Positions 22,970 to 34,321 of a stretch of DNA of 64,000 nucleotides are shown piece by piece (within the stretch, counting starts at the first letter, position 1; every line of letters begins with the position of its first letter). The position numbers and the translations under genes were made by a program. The notes below the pieces were generated by a model. The model was not told the DNA's origin, did not search any database, and saw only the letters and a list, made by a program, of their open reading frames with translations. Origin of the DNA: Halichoerus grypus (lineage: Eukaryota; Chordata; Mammalia; Carnivora; Phocidae); NCBI RefSeq assembly GCF_964656455.1, contig NC_135721.1, positions 54,071,530-54,135,529 of the forward strand. The letters are read 5' to 3'.

Positions 22970-23413
22970 AACTGAATAAAGGGAACCTCATTTAAAATGG
23001 AGTTAGTAGGCCAGAAGGTGGCGCTCTCATGCCCTATTACTTACATACCCTGCATTCCCAGCAAGAAGAAGCTATGCTTTACAGCACATAAGAAAGGAGG
23101 AAGATTTTCTCTTCGCCTGGCAACAGCCCAGCCAATGAGATACTGACATAACTCAGCCAATGAAAAGCCCAGTCTACCACAATGGTCTTTTGGTTTATAA
23201 CAGCCCCTCCCAAATCCCCCCTTTCCTTTATAAAAAAGCATTTCTCTCTTTTGTTTTCAGAATTTGCGTATGGTTTGGCTGCATGTAGCCTGAATGTCTC
23301 AGACTGCAATTTTCTGCCATGCCCGAATAAACCCATTTTGCTGGCGAAATAGCCGGCTGTTTTAAGTTTAACAAATCTAAGTGGTAATTCTGGGCCAAAT
23401 GCCCCTGCCACAG
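22970..23413 (+). mobile_element. ERV1-like solo LTR (provisional)
   Basis: This block has the architecture of a gammaretrovirus-class LTR. It has a U3-like part with 'aaaatggagttagtaggcc' and two CCAAT-type boxes (agccaatgag at about 23132, agccaatgaaaag at about 23156). A TATA box (tttataaaaaag) lies near 23228. An AATAAA polyadenylation signal follows about 95 bp later at 23326. A U5-like tail ends near 'cccctgccaca'. No gag, pol or env sequence flanks it, so it would be a solo LTR. The exact TG...CA ends and the 4-bp TSD could not be fixed. The family name is not assigned. Confidence 0.65.
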
Positions 23414-24357
23414 TTCAGAACAACCATCGCTATCTAGGTACTTTGGGGTTTTATGCCTTCACAATTCAAATAAATTTGGAAAGTTTTCCCTCGTCTCCAA
23501 CCAGTACTTTGCTTGTCATGGAAGAGGCAAATGAAAGGGAAGACTTGACATGGCAGTATTATTCCAGACATCTGCCCTTTCTTTGTCTTTTTTTTGAATG
23601 TCAACCAAAAGCATAGTTTCATCTTTTAATAAGAATTGTGCAATGAAAGTGAGATCGGCTAAACTTCTGGACAGCATTCCCCAGTGGCTTCCAAAATAAA
23701 TGCATCAACATTCCTATTTAGCACCACCTGCAAGAAAAGTCTGTGGTCAGCGTTCAGGCTCAATAATGTAAAAATGAAAATTATTAGTTGGGAAATAGGT
23801 TTCAGGATCAGGTCTACGGAGGATAACTTTAAACAGAACCATTCCTCTTGGAGACAGCCTTCAGAATGCCTTACAAGCATGCTGTATTTGGAATTTATCT
23901 ATTAGTTTCATCCCCTTTGAGTCACCCTCATTCTTCTAAATCAAACGGCCTTCAAACACAAACTCAACATTGTGAAGTAAGGTAAATCTATTCTATATCA
24001 GCTTTTCCCAACTGAGTTTTCTCCAGAGAATTAAGCCTCACAGAAAATGATTCGAGTGACCTTTTTCTCAATTCTCCCAAGGAAAGGTACTTTGCTAGTA
24101 CTGTTCTAGATGCAGAGTAAATAAATTAATTCTTTACTTACAATGGGTGCCTTAAGGCCTTAGGACTTAATTCTTTAGCCAGCCCTGAGAAGGGTTGCTG
24201 GGTGTTTTAAAGAGCATGGAAATGTCGTCACAAACTAATCTGTGCTGCAAGGTCCTCTGTGTCCCCAGACATTACTAACATGACTACACTACAACAACTC
24301 TTAATACTACTGGTAAGAAGACGAGAGAGGAAGTTTCCATGTGCCTACCAGTCACTA
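23414..24357. other. no recognisable feature
   Basis: Unique AT-rich text. Overlapping frames on both strands at 23659-23905 have no domain signature. Confidence 0.45.
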
Positions 24358-24520
24358 TACTAAGCACTTAAAACTCACCTACTCATTTATAACAACACAA
24401 CGGCTGTATGAGATGAGCATTATTATTATTATCCCATTTGACAGCTGGGGAGATGGTAGTTGGAGAGGTTAACTGGCAAATGTCACATTTGAACCCCATG
24501 CTTGTCTGCCTCTTCACCAC
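24358..24520 (-). mobile_element. MIR SINE
   Basis: Reverse-complement MIR: 'actaagcacttaaaactcac', 'atgagcattattattattat', 'cccatttgacagctggggag' and 'ggttaactggcaaatgtcac'. Confidence 0.85.
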
Positions 24521-25385
24521 CAGGAGACAGGAGGAGTCACTCATGTTGTGACAGAAGCGAGGGAGAGGTAGGGTTAAGGAGGTGACCGAGCTGAGAAAGC
24601 CAAGTCACTTGTTGGAACAAGCAGAAGAAGGGAGGAGGTCAAGATGGAAGGCAGGTTGGTTAATGACCACAGCCATAAAGGGCAAGGCACAAGAGGAAAA
24701 AAAATTAAAAGGCCAGGAAGAAGACTGGGACCCCAAAGCTAGAAATCAATGGGAATCAGACCAGTACTGGGGTGTGCTGAGGAGGCTACCATGTCTCAGA
24801 GCTCTAGAGCAATAGCTCAAATCAAAGTCAAAAGAGCATTTTAAAATGGTGAGTAGATCCAATTTCTTCCTTTCAAAGAAAGTATAAGGATTGGAACAAC
24901 GTTCTCTCATTTCCCTCCACTGCCTACCCCAGCCTTCTTTTGATTCCCGAGGGACAGTGTGTCTAATAGGACTCTTCAAACACAGTGTATGGGGTAAAGA
25001 AGAAAGTGGGGCATGTTAGTCAAAAAAAATGGAAGCAGCACAATGTCGACTGCAAACTGACTGCCTAGAGGTGAAAGCTATGTTCAAGGTAGAAGCTCAT
25101 GGCTGCAAGCCCAGTGGTGTCCCTTTATGTCTGAATAAATCTCTTGTCTCAATTTTTCCCCTCAGATAAGATCCTATTTTTAAGATTTTTTTAATTATAA
25201 AAATCAACTAATTTCTATTAAAAAAAAACAAAGCGCTTGGATGCTCTGAAAGTTGAAGTGGAGTACTCTGGATGGAGACATCCATGTGAAATATCTCCTC
25301 TTTCCCATTTTGTAAAACTATTTCACTGATAGACTGAATTGCTTTGATGATAAGAGACTCACTTGTTTAAAATTCGTCTCAACTT
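24521..25385. other. no recognisable feature
   Basis: Purine-rich segment at 24540-24740 followed by AT-rich unique text. The 77-codon frame at 24582-24815 is Lys/Glu-rich because of base composition only. Confidence 0.4.
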
Positions 25386-25525
25386 TGGAACTGTGGTGTT
25401 GGATATCGGGGATATGGTATTTTTCTTCTTTTATGGCATTTTATTGGATATAAGACTTCATAGATTATAAGATGCACCATTATTTTGTGTACCACTAACA
25501 AAAAAGAGCTGCTATTCAAACTATA
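25385..25525 (+). repeat. unassigned interspersed repeat, copy 1
   Basis: 'gattataagatgcaccatta' and 'gtaccactaacaaaaaa' recur in inverted orientation at 55690-55880, so this is a dispersed repeat. I could not assign a family; a DNA transposon is possible. Confidence 0.4.
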
Positions 25526-25823
25526 ACCGACCACTAACTGGAAGAGACATCCTGGTTTTAGAGATGTTAAAATATGGGAGGAAAGTGTGTCTCAGAAACA
25601 ATGAAATATGGTGACTCTTTGTTCTTTATTGCAACTGCTCACACAGTCCATATCCCCCTCAGGGAGTTTGGGTGCTGCTCTATTAAATCATACATCTGCC
25701 TACTGCCGACTAGGGCAGCCCTGCCGAGGGACCTAACACCACTGCTGCTTCTTCCTGCTTGACTTAGGTCTCAGCCCGCTGAGAGCTGAGGACCGTGGTC
25801 CATAGCTCTTGGACAACTCCCAG

Positions 25824-25872
25824 AAAATTAGCACAGGGCCAGGCACAGAGTAAGCACTCAGTCATAGCTTTT
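25824..25872 (+). mobile_element. MIR 3' tail
   Basis: 'agcacagggccaggcacaga' and 'gtaagcactcagtcatagc' match the MIR/L2 conserved 3' tail. Confidence 0.6.
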
Positions 25873-25944
25873 TCTGTTTACAAAGTCCTTTGAAATCAGA
25901 CCTACAGAAGCCATGTTCTCTGTTCTGACACATGCCACATGCAT

Positions 25945-26095
25945 GAGATAGGCAGAGTAGGGATTATTGCCTGTGCTTTACAGAAGAACACAGAAATGCC
26001 CAGATTAAGTAGCCCACATGCCCAAGGTCACTCAGGGAGCAAATGGCGTTGCTATTGGGAAAGCCCATAGTGTCTCGCTCCCAGAGCAATACTTT
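25945..26095 (-). mobile_element. MIR SINE
   Basis: 'gattattgcctgtgctttac', 'gcccaaggtcactcagggag' and 'cccatagtgtctcgctccc' match the reverse-complement MIR core. Confidence 0.7.
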
Positions 26096-26960
26096 TTCTT
26101 TTTTCTGTGACCTCTCTCTGCTCCCAAACTAAAATGTCAAATCTGGAAGCTCCCTCTGGTATTTTCCACCATTCTGGAGACGGGACCACCAGGGCCTCTG
26201 GGATGCCTGCTCCCGCCTCTCTATTGACCTTGCCTTCCCTAGGCCCCTCCCCACCCTCCCATCCCCCCCACCCCCCAGCATTCCCGCCTCACATGCCAGG
26301 GAGCAAAGGGAGTCATAGCCAAGAGTTTAGGATTTGGATTCCCTATGAGTATTTTCTGAAATATATATGTATATAAATGTTACAAGAAAAACTAATCTCA
26401 AATCCTAGAGTATCTGATTTCTTCTTATTGAGATAAAGAAGCAATGGCAACACCCCCAAAAAAGGGTATGATTTCATGAGCCCAATAGGCTTTTCTCTCT
26501 GGAAAGGAAAAAACACTTAAAACATATTAGCTTTTCACTTCTCTTTCCTTGCTGTAAAAGGAAGCTTCACTAGCAGAAATCAGAGCATTCAACTTGTGAA
26601 GATTTAGGAAAGAGGAGGATTATGGGAGATAATCCCCCTTTGATTCAAATCCCTTTTACCCCTCTCCCCCTTTTTTTCAGAAAATAAAGAAGACTATTTT
26701 TTTCATAAAGGGGGGTCTCAGATGGGATTGGGACATCATGGGTGTCTCACTATAATGATACACTTGCTTCCCCGTTAAATAATAAAATATGCTGTAGAGT
26801 CGCACAACTCCTCAGACCCAGGGGCCATTAAACCAGGCTCATCAAGCACCATCCATGTGGAAAGATATGGATATATTTTTACCTGGCACATACATATTTC
26901 ATTTGCAGCTGCCTCACAACCCTTGCTTCCTTATGGACTCACGCTCACTCCTTCCCAAAA
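26096..26960. other. unique stretch with a C-rich tract
   Basis: Contains a run of C-blocks at 26244-26276. The 89-codon frame at 26107-26376 is Pro-rich because it translates this tract. No gene recognised. Confidence 0.5.
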
Positions 26961-26964
26961 CACA

Positions 26965-27040
26965 GAAGAGGGAAGGAGAGAAAGAGGGAGGGACAAAAGG
27001 ACGGAAAGAGAGAGGGAAGGATGGAGAGAGATAGAATCAA
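26965..27040 (+). repeat. GA-rich low-complexity tract
   Basis: Degenerate (GGGA/GAGA)n purine tract about 75 bp long. Confidence 0.85.
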
Positions 27041-27138
27041 TTTTATTGATGACCAGAGAAAAAAAGACTTGTTAGTATCTGTAAAGAAACCAACGTGAAA
27101 GAGTATGTAGAATTCTTAATAATGTAAGACCTAACTAT

Positions 27139-27163
27139 TTTTTGTTTTATTTTGTTTTGTTTT
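27139..27163 (+). repeat. (TTTTG)n microsatellite
   Basis: Four to five TTTTG/TTTTA-type units. Confidence 0.8.
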
Positions 27164-28735
27164 CACTTATAAGGTGAATTTTTAAGTGGCTTGATTTTAG
27201 TTGCTTCAGACTGGGTTTACAGTCACTTTCTGTTCTATTAGTTGGGAATAATTGGATATATTATCTTTATCAGAATTTCATTTTTCTTCCATTTTGGCCC
27301 CCAAAACACCAAAACCTTATGCTTAGGAAGGACCTGTTGAGGCTTATATGTTGAAGGCAAGTACAGATACAAATCACGAATTCCACTGCAAAACCCACTA
27401 ATTGTCATATTTTTGTGGAAGACTCTAATTAAATCCCATAGGCAAAGAACACCATGCAGTGGAAAAAGAAAAATCAGTCATTTAAACAACTCTGCTAAGA
27501 GCTTAAAATAGACACAGAAGAACATCCTAGAAGTGCTTTTTTTTTTCTTCAGACAAGGATAAGAAAAATCAGGAACAGAGAAATGTTGGGCTAGATAATA
27601 ATATTCTAAGCATCTGAAAGGTAGCATCTATAAAAACTTTATGAGATGCGCTAAATTTATTCCAGACAAAAATCGTCATCGACTGACTGCCTGTTAGATT
27701 GTCTTTATTGTCTTTCTTTCTTTATAGAGCTGTCACAGGGAGATTCCTCATGCTCAGCCAATCATGGAAGATTCCTTAAAAACCCTGGAGAAGAGAGAGA
27801 TTGGTACATCAACCTAATCCATGCAGATGAAAACCCCTCCTCCGTTCTACTGATAACAGCTGCCTAAAACACCGAGCGTCTTTTATGAGACGGTCTCCAA
27901 CAGAACAAATGACAAATTCCCCCAAACATAAAACAGATTTCTCACAAAGAAAAAGCAGTAAACTCAAACCACAAAACCCTCACAAGGTTGAAAATATCTC
28001 TCTCACAGATACGAATGCGAAAAGAGACATCAGAAATGTATTCCTCGTGATTTAGATGTCCCAAATTAGTGAGGTGGACTCATGAAGTTTGCATCGATGC
28101 TCAGACAACACTCACAGAAGTCCCAGGGCCAGGTGCCCCGTCCCAAGCCATGCTCCATTCAGACCTGATCAAAGATACTTGTTTGATCTCCTCGACCATG
28201 GTCATGGTATTTCAAGACTAGCCAGGAATGTGAAAAGGTATGTGAAGGGAGAGCTGGCTCAAGGGAGCTTCCTGGACTCCATTTCCCTCGTGCCTTGTCC
28301 AAAAGCAGGACAGTGTTCTGCAAAGCTCTCTCTCTCTCTCAGTGCTCTATCACTGCTCCAAATGGACACAATGGCTTTTTTTGTTTCCCCACAAAACTCC
28401 ATGTGAGTTTCCTATGTGTTTATAAAGCAAAATGAGGCCTCCAGAAAAGGACCTCACCTTCTGGCCCTCCCCCACCTCATCCCTACGTGGCCCCACCCTT
28501 CCTCTTCCCCACCCCTGCTTCAGAGAGGAGAGCTGCCTCCCTCTGATGGAGACTGATGCTTCCACCTGGGCTTCAGCCTGGGCAGGCACCTTGCTCCGGC
28601 AGCAGTACCATCTCCCCCCTGCACCATGATGCACATTTCCTCTTTGCCAGCATGTTCTCCTCTACATATGATGTGGATCTACGTATAATACAAATCTCTC
28701 CCACAGAAACAATTTTCAAATTCCCTGAGGTTGTG
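27164..28735. other. no recognisable feature
   Basis: Unique sequence. A pyrimidine run ending 'ctttctttctttatagag' at 27712-27731 resembles a splice acceptor, but no open exon or donor is evident. The 105-codon frame at 28089-28406 has no recognisable domain. Confidence 0.45.
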
Positions 28736-28739
28736 TTAA

Positions 28740-29185
28740 CGTATGTATCTATCACCCTGCTCTCCCATCCCCTTACAGCTTCTTGGAGAGCGGACTGGCT
28801 TCCCCAAAAATCTAGCTCCCATTCCCCTCTCCCAACAGACAGGGCTCTTGCCCAGGTCAGTAAGAGCCTTGACTTACTCCATCCACAGAACCCTCCACCT
28901 TCCTCCCCTCAGCTGCCTTCTCTCTGGAGCCTCAGATTTCCTTTCGGAAACTCTCTCCTCCTCTGACTTCCTGAGGGCTTCCTCTCCTGTTTCTCCTTCT
29001 ATTTCTGTGGCCAGTCATATATACAGCTTTTCTGCCTCTTCTTCCACCCAGCTTTTCATGGGCTTGTCACACTCTTCATGTCCCTTTGTCTTCTTGGTCT
29101 GCTTTCCTAGTCCCCTCCTCTGGGCCTGGCTCCTGCAATGATTGACACGATGGTGTTTACCATCTGTAACTTTGCCATGTGGCCC
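28740..29185 (+). mobile_element. L2 LINE fragment (diverged)
   Basis: The CT-rich text 'ctctcctcctctgacttcct', 'gtcccctcctctgggcctgg' and 'gatggtgtttaccatctgt' fits the L2 ORF2 C-terminal region. The 130-codon frames across it are compositional. Confidence 0.45.
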
Positions 29186-29751
29186 GTGTCTCTGCCACAA
29201 CTTTGTTTATGCCCCTGAAATAATTTTCCCAGTGAACATAGATCCCATTTCACTTTAAGGCTTAAAATGCAGAAAATCCTTGGAGAAGTAAAATTCTAGC
29301 AAATTCTTTCCTAAGAGATCATTTTGATGGAAGAAGGAGAAGAAGAAGAGATGCGAGTCAAACATTATCTATTCCTCAATTTTTCATGTATCACAAGTGG
29401 GATAATAAGTGTCCTTCTTACATCAGCCATCAGAGAGATCAAAGTGTCTTGAAAATTTTAAAACTGTAATACTACTATTACTAACTGGCCTGTGTACAAC
29501 TAGTTTTTATTCTGGGAAAGCTCTCATGCCTTTCACACCTTACACTCTTTTCTGAGGCAAAGAACAACAGTTTTGATTAGAACACCTCTCAAAATTTTCT
29601 CCAGCATCTCTCTTTGAAAACCTGTTGAGTTGTTCCTGTCTGACCCTGAACTCACTAGAAAACTGAGTTTCGAAATTGATGAGAGGGGGTATAATGTAGG
29701 CATAGAAGAGACAGGAAAATGGGAATTCCTCATATAAGTCCATACTTTGGA
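29186..29751. other. no recognisable feature
   Basis: Unique text between an L2 fragment and a SINEC; no motif recognised. Confidence 0.45.
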
Positions 29752-29767
29752 CTCAAAATCCTTTTTT

Positions 29768-29964
29768 TTTTTTTTTTAAAGATTTTATTTATTTATTTGA
29801 CAGAGAGAGAGATAGCGAGAGCAGGAACACAAGCAGGGGGAGTGGGAGAGGGAGAAGCAGGCTTCTTGCTGAGCAGGGAGCCCGACGTGGGGCTCGATCC
29901 CAGGACCCTGGGGTCATGACCTGAGCTGAAGGCAGACACTTAACGACTGAGCCACCCAGGTGCC
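29768..29964 (-). mobile_element. SINEC, young-type subfamily
   Basis: Reverse-complement SINEC: poly-T, 'aaagattttatttatttatt', 'gacagagagagagatagcga', 'ggctcgatcccagga' and 'gagccacccaggtgcc'. The TSD ctcaaaatccttttt lies at 29752-29766 and 29965-29979. Confidence 0.96.
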
Positions 29965-30189
29965 CTCAAAATCCTTTTTATATCTCGTAGGAATACTGGG
30001 GTAGGAAGCATTGATACAAGAGAAGACACCTGTTTCTTAATGTTGTTCACAGTTCTGTCTAGTGTCAAATGTGTCCTTGCAGTGAACCCTTGCCTACCTT
30101 CTCAGAATTTGGGAGGATAAGGAAGGCTCTTGGGCATAAATTGGGAGGCTGGGCTGCCATCAAGTGACCTCCTTGTTTTAGGATCTACA

Positions 30190-30495
30190 ACTACTGTACG
30201 CTGACTAATGAAATTCACCACATATTTCTGGCTCATTCTCTCTACCCTTGATGTTCGGTGTATCCATGTGACTTGCTTTGGCCAAAAAAAATGTGAGTAA
30301 AAGTGAAAAGTACACCTTCGGGCTGAAGCTGTAAACACCTTTATGCAATTCATTCTGTTCTCCTATTTGTTTCCTGCCATGGCCAATGGCAACACTACAG
30401 AAGAAGTGCCCATCAGCCTGGGTTCGGAGGTCAGGATAATGCAAAGAACCACCCCCGGTTGACTCGCAAAGAATATGGAGCATGAGCAAACCAGA
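30190..30495 (+). mobile_element. MaLR/MLT1-like LTR remnant
   Basis: 'catgtgacttgctttggcca', 'gtgagtaaaagtgaaaag', 'catcagcctgggttcggagg' and 'atatggagcatgagcaaacc' match a MaLR-like family. Its reverse-complement relative lies at 49440-49745. The 3' 'agccactgagattttgggg' end is lost. Confidence 0.6.
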
Positions 30496-30641
30496 CTTTT
30501 TTTTTTTACACAGTATCTCTAGATCTGGACTGAACAGTCCACTCCCATCAATCTAGCATCCTAAACTCTACGTAGTGAGGTCTTCTGCTAGCTTCTGTAT
30601 CCTTATTTCTCAACATGTTCCAACTCAAAACAGAGATTTAT

Positions 30642-31203
30642 TCATTTTTTCTATTGCTGTGTAACAATTACCACAAATTTAGCAGCTTAAAATAACAGCA
30701 TTTATCATCTTGGTTTCAATAGGTCAAAAGTCTGGCATGGCCCCTGCTCAGGAGGTCTCTGATCCAAATGCTATAGTCAAGGTGTTGGCCAAGGCGGTGG
30801 TCTTATCTGAGGATTGGGGTCCTCCTCTAAGCTCATCCAAGTTGTTGACAGGATTTTGGTTTTGGTGGCTGTAGGATTGAGGCCCTTGGTGCATGAAGGC
30901 CACCTTTCCCCCTACCAGTTAACATGGGTGTGTGATTTCTTCCAGGCTAGCAAGCAAGTCTCTCTCTTGCTAAGGTTCACTGAATTAGGTCAGGCCCACC
31001 ACAAATATCTCCCTTTTGACTAACTTAAAGTCAGCTAATCAGAGACCTTAATTACATCTGCAAAGCTTCCTCCATCTTTGCATATAATACAACATAATCA
31101 CAGAAGTGATGTTCATCATATCATAGGTCCTGGCCACACTCCAGGGGAGGGGATTGTAAAGGGTATGAGTCATTGAGGTTCATCTTGGTATCCTGCCTAT
31201 CAA
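30642..31203 (-). mobile_element. MLT1-type MaLR LTR
   Basis: 'attgctgtgtaacaattacc', 'agcagcttaaaataacag', 'caaggtgttggccaaggcgg', 'cttaattacatctgcaaagc' and 'ccaggggaggggattgtaaa' form the reverse complement of an MLT1 LTR from 3' to 5' end. It is nearly full length and solo. Confidence 0.85.
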
Positions 31204-32650
31204 AGGCCTTGTCATGTCCGTACACGAGCTCCAACTTTTCTTGTGGCTTGACTGATATAACACCCTCCTAAGTGCAATCTCTTCTTCCCCCTATGTTAGT
31301 TCAGAATTCCTACATCCTCTGGCCTGAGACAGGCCCCTCCTCTTGAAAACCTCCTCGAAGACTGCCACCATGTGCAGAGACTTTCAACTGCCCACTTCTC
31401 AAGCCTCAGCTCTAAGTCCTCATGACCGTATAGCACACACATAACAGGAGATAAACTCTTAGGACCTTAATCATCTGTGTAACATATGTAGTAGGATGGT
31501 AAAATGAAAGTTTAAAATGATGCACAAAAATTCAGTATCTATGAAACTCCTACATGAAGCACCAGATGCAAATTTTCAAAAGAAATAACTAAAAGCAGGT
31601 TTCCTAAGTCAACAAACTTCTTTCCCACAAGGCGAATATAAAGGAATTAAGAGACCTGGAATTGTGGAAGAGTATTTTTATACCAGCTGTTCAGCAGCCT
31701 CAAACCTCCCCTGTTGGTTGGGGGGGTGGTTAGAGTGCTTCCTATTCACCCCAAGCAAGAAGGGCGTCAGCAAGCAGCATGGGGAGCTCATTATGTGAGA
31801 AGGTCAAAGGAGCCTATGAGAAGACAGAACTCCCCTCCAATGACTGGTCAAACATGCTAAGTCCTGAGGACCAAATGTTCAACTTGTCCCCCCAGACAAT
31901 CTGCCTGAGGTCATTTTAAACAAGACTGGTGCCCTAGAGAGGGCCTGACTTGATGGTATAAGGCGACCCAGGAGTGAACGCTGTGGGGGGAGGGGATGGA
32001 GCTAAACATGGGAATCAGGAGGACAAGTCAAGAAACCAACAGCGCTTACGTCAAGAGAAGGGTAGGTGGGGTGTCCAGAAGGTGATGTCAGTACAAGCCT
32101 GAACTTTCTCCAGGAGAGACAGAGTCATCTTTAGCCCTCTGCTAGAACTTTCAGTCCAGAGAAAGCAAAACCAGCTTGCAACAGGATCGATCATGAAAGA
32201 ACTTTCCTTACTTCTGTCTACAACTACAAACGGGTCTGAGATGGCAACTACATGGTGGAGGAGAAACCACCTGAGGAACAAAGGAGCCAGTGGGCAGGTG
32301 GGAAGGTGGACACTGGATTTTTACCATCTGAAAATAAGTACAAAGGCCACAGGACTCAGTTTTTATCCGGTGGTAGGGAAAAGCCTTTCCTCATTGAGCA
32401 GGTTTAAAGGGAGAAGTGGGGACAAAAATAAAGTTGCTCTTATGATTCCGCCCTGTAAGTCCTATTGATTCTTGTAAAATGTTCTTATCCAGCACACCTG
32501 TCTCTTCATGTGGTTGTGAGTTCATTTAAGGGGACTACTTGTTGATTTTAAAGTTCAAAGTCATGGATTAAAATCAGTCTTGTCACCTTCATGGAAAACC
32601 AAGATGTGGTATTTCTTGTCTTTTCTGGGAAGGAAGAAGCAGATTTCAGC
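31204..32650. other. no recognisable feature
   Basis: Unique sequence with a short G-run cluster at 31984-31996. No coding motif or repeat recognised. Confidence 0.45.
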
Positions 32651-32652
32651 TA

Positions 32653-32654
<2 letters not shown>

Positions 32655-32698
<44 letters not shown>
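32655..32698 (+). repeat. (AC)22 microsatellite
   Basis: Twenty-two uninterrupted AC units, the longest pure dinucleotide array in the window. Confidence 0.98.
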
Positions 32699-32700
<2 letters not shown>

Positions 32701-32701
<1 letters not shown>

Positions 32702-34240
32702 CCAGTCTCCTTGAAAGGAGGCAGCACAATTCCAAGAACACCATATGTGCAACCATTTTATTTCTCAAGCAGACAGCCTCCCGATCTCACATTAAAGGCG
32801 GCACTGGGTCTTCTCTCTAGTTACTCAACTTCGATTTGGGGTCTAAACAAGAATTCCTGGGGAAGGAGATTAAAAGGAATTTCAAAGTGGGGATCAGAGA
32901 TTTTATGCAAATGTGCTGTGATTGGAATTACGAGAAAGCAATCGAGTTGAAATATCTCAGTGTTTTTCAGATGTTTGGAGAGTGAAAGGGAATGGAGCAG
33001 TGGGTGTCTCAAATGCCAAATATAATCATAAATATAATCATATCTACAATTGATTTGTTTGAAGAAATAAATAATAGGCTACTTCGGCACTCATTAGCAA
33101 ATAATTTAAGGGGAAAATCACTATGTGGCTCAAAAATATCACAAAGGAAACACATACACAGAGCCAAGTTAATGTGTGTGTGTGTATATGGGTATATATA
33201 GCTATGAATTCATCTTATATGACCACCCCTACCACCCCATCTGCCCAAAACCAGAAAAATCAACCAGCGGAATCAGATATTGTTTCTAAAATGTTCCTCT
33301 GTGTCTCCAATTATAGACACACTCAAGCCCTTCGTTCTACTTTTGTATATTTGTTTGCTGTTTTTTTTGCCAGTAAACCCCAACCACTCCAGCTCAGTAC
33401 AATATACTGACATTTGCTGCATGGTAGCATGAAAAATAAACCCAAACGAGTCTTTTATTAAATGGCACTCTACAGAGACATTTCCCAGTGGCAAGGAGGC
33501 GAGAAGAGGTGTCCTCCCCTGGGCTGCCCTTGCATGGGGCTGGCCTGAAGTGAGACACATTCTCCAGATTACGTCAGTGACACTGGCTGTGGATGAGCCA
33601 GGCCTGCGCGTCAACCACATGCCACTGAACTGAGAAATCAGAGCCAAAGAAAAAGAGGAAAGTGATCCTGGATAAATTGGGGACTAATTGGGAAAGAGGG
33701 GCCAAGGAGCAGATTTATTTGTTTTGTGAATTATTAGCAAATTCCCTTGAGGTGCTGCTGATAAAGTGGTACAGGTCACAGTGTTATGGAAGAAGAATGA
33801 GTCTGAGATACAAAAGAGACTGAGAGATGTATTATGAATATTAATACTTCTGTTAATAAGGCCTTAAAAGTGCCTTCCTTGTATTGAAGCCTCAAAGGAA
33901 CCTATGTCTCCAAATGGACTTGACCAGGCTCCCTGCTGAATCATAATCTTCTAAAAGCTGATAAATTGCTGTCTTCTGGGGAAAGAAAGGAACTTCAAAG
34001 CAGACATTTCACAGGAATAAGGATTTAGAGGTTAAAAAATAATAATAATTAATTTAATTTAAAATGTTTCAAAAAAGCAGGAAGCTACATCACTATAGTT
34101 TGTCATTTATTACAATGGAGTTAAAACCTTAACCATGGATTGATGATAGGAAGTCAGAAAATTAATAATGTCAGACATGTATTCATCTACCAAACTCATT
34201 GAGAAACTGGTGCATGCTGTACCTAGGGAATGCGCTGACC
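32701..34240. other. no recognisable feature
   Basis: Mostly unique. A short (TG)n/(TA)n patch lies at 33173-33200 and an AAT-rich patch at 34037-34066. The 124-codon minus-strand frame at 33273-33647 has no recognisable domain. Confidence 0.45.
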
Positions 34241-34244
34241 CTGC

Positions 34245-34273
34245 GGGGCAGGGGTGGAGGGGTAAGGGGGGGG
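34245..34273 (+). repeat. G-quadruplex-type G-run cluster
   Basis: Four G-blocks of four or more (GGGG, GGGG, GGGG, GGGGGGGG) with loops of 2, 4 and 3 bases. Confidence 0.8.
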
Positions 34274-34321
34274 TAGCAGCAGGTACACCAAGAAAGCACT
34301 GTAGTGACCTACATGCCTCCC

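Noticed and set aside
22970..23413. Complete provirus
   Set aside because: No gag, pol or env-like sequence and no second LTR within the window; only a solo-LTR-like block is present.
27700..27740. Pyrimidine tract ending in 'tatag|ag', resembling a 3' splice site
   Set aside because: No open exon of reasonable length, no donor and no codon pattern downstream. Such tracts are common by chance.
28743..29141. 132-codon Ser/Leu/Pro-rich frame
   Set aside because: It follows CT-rich L2-like DNA; the composition explains the open frame.
33273..33647. 124-codon minus frame
   Set aside because: No motif, signal peptide or conserved pattern recognised. Length is within chance expectation for 64 kb.
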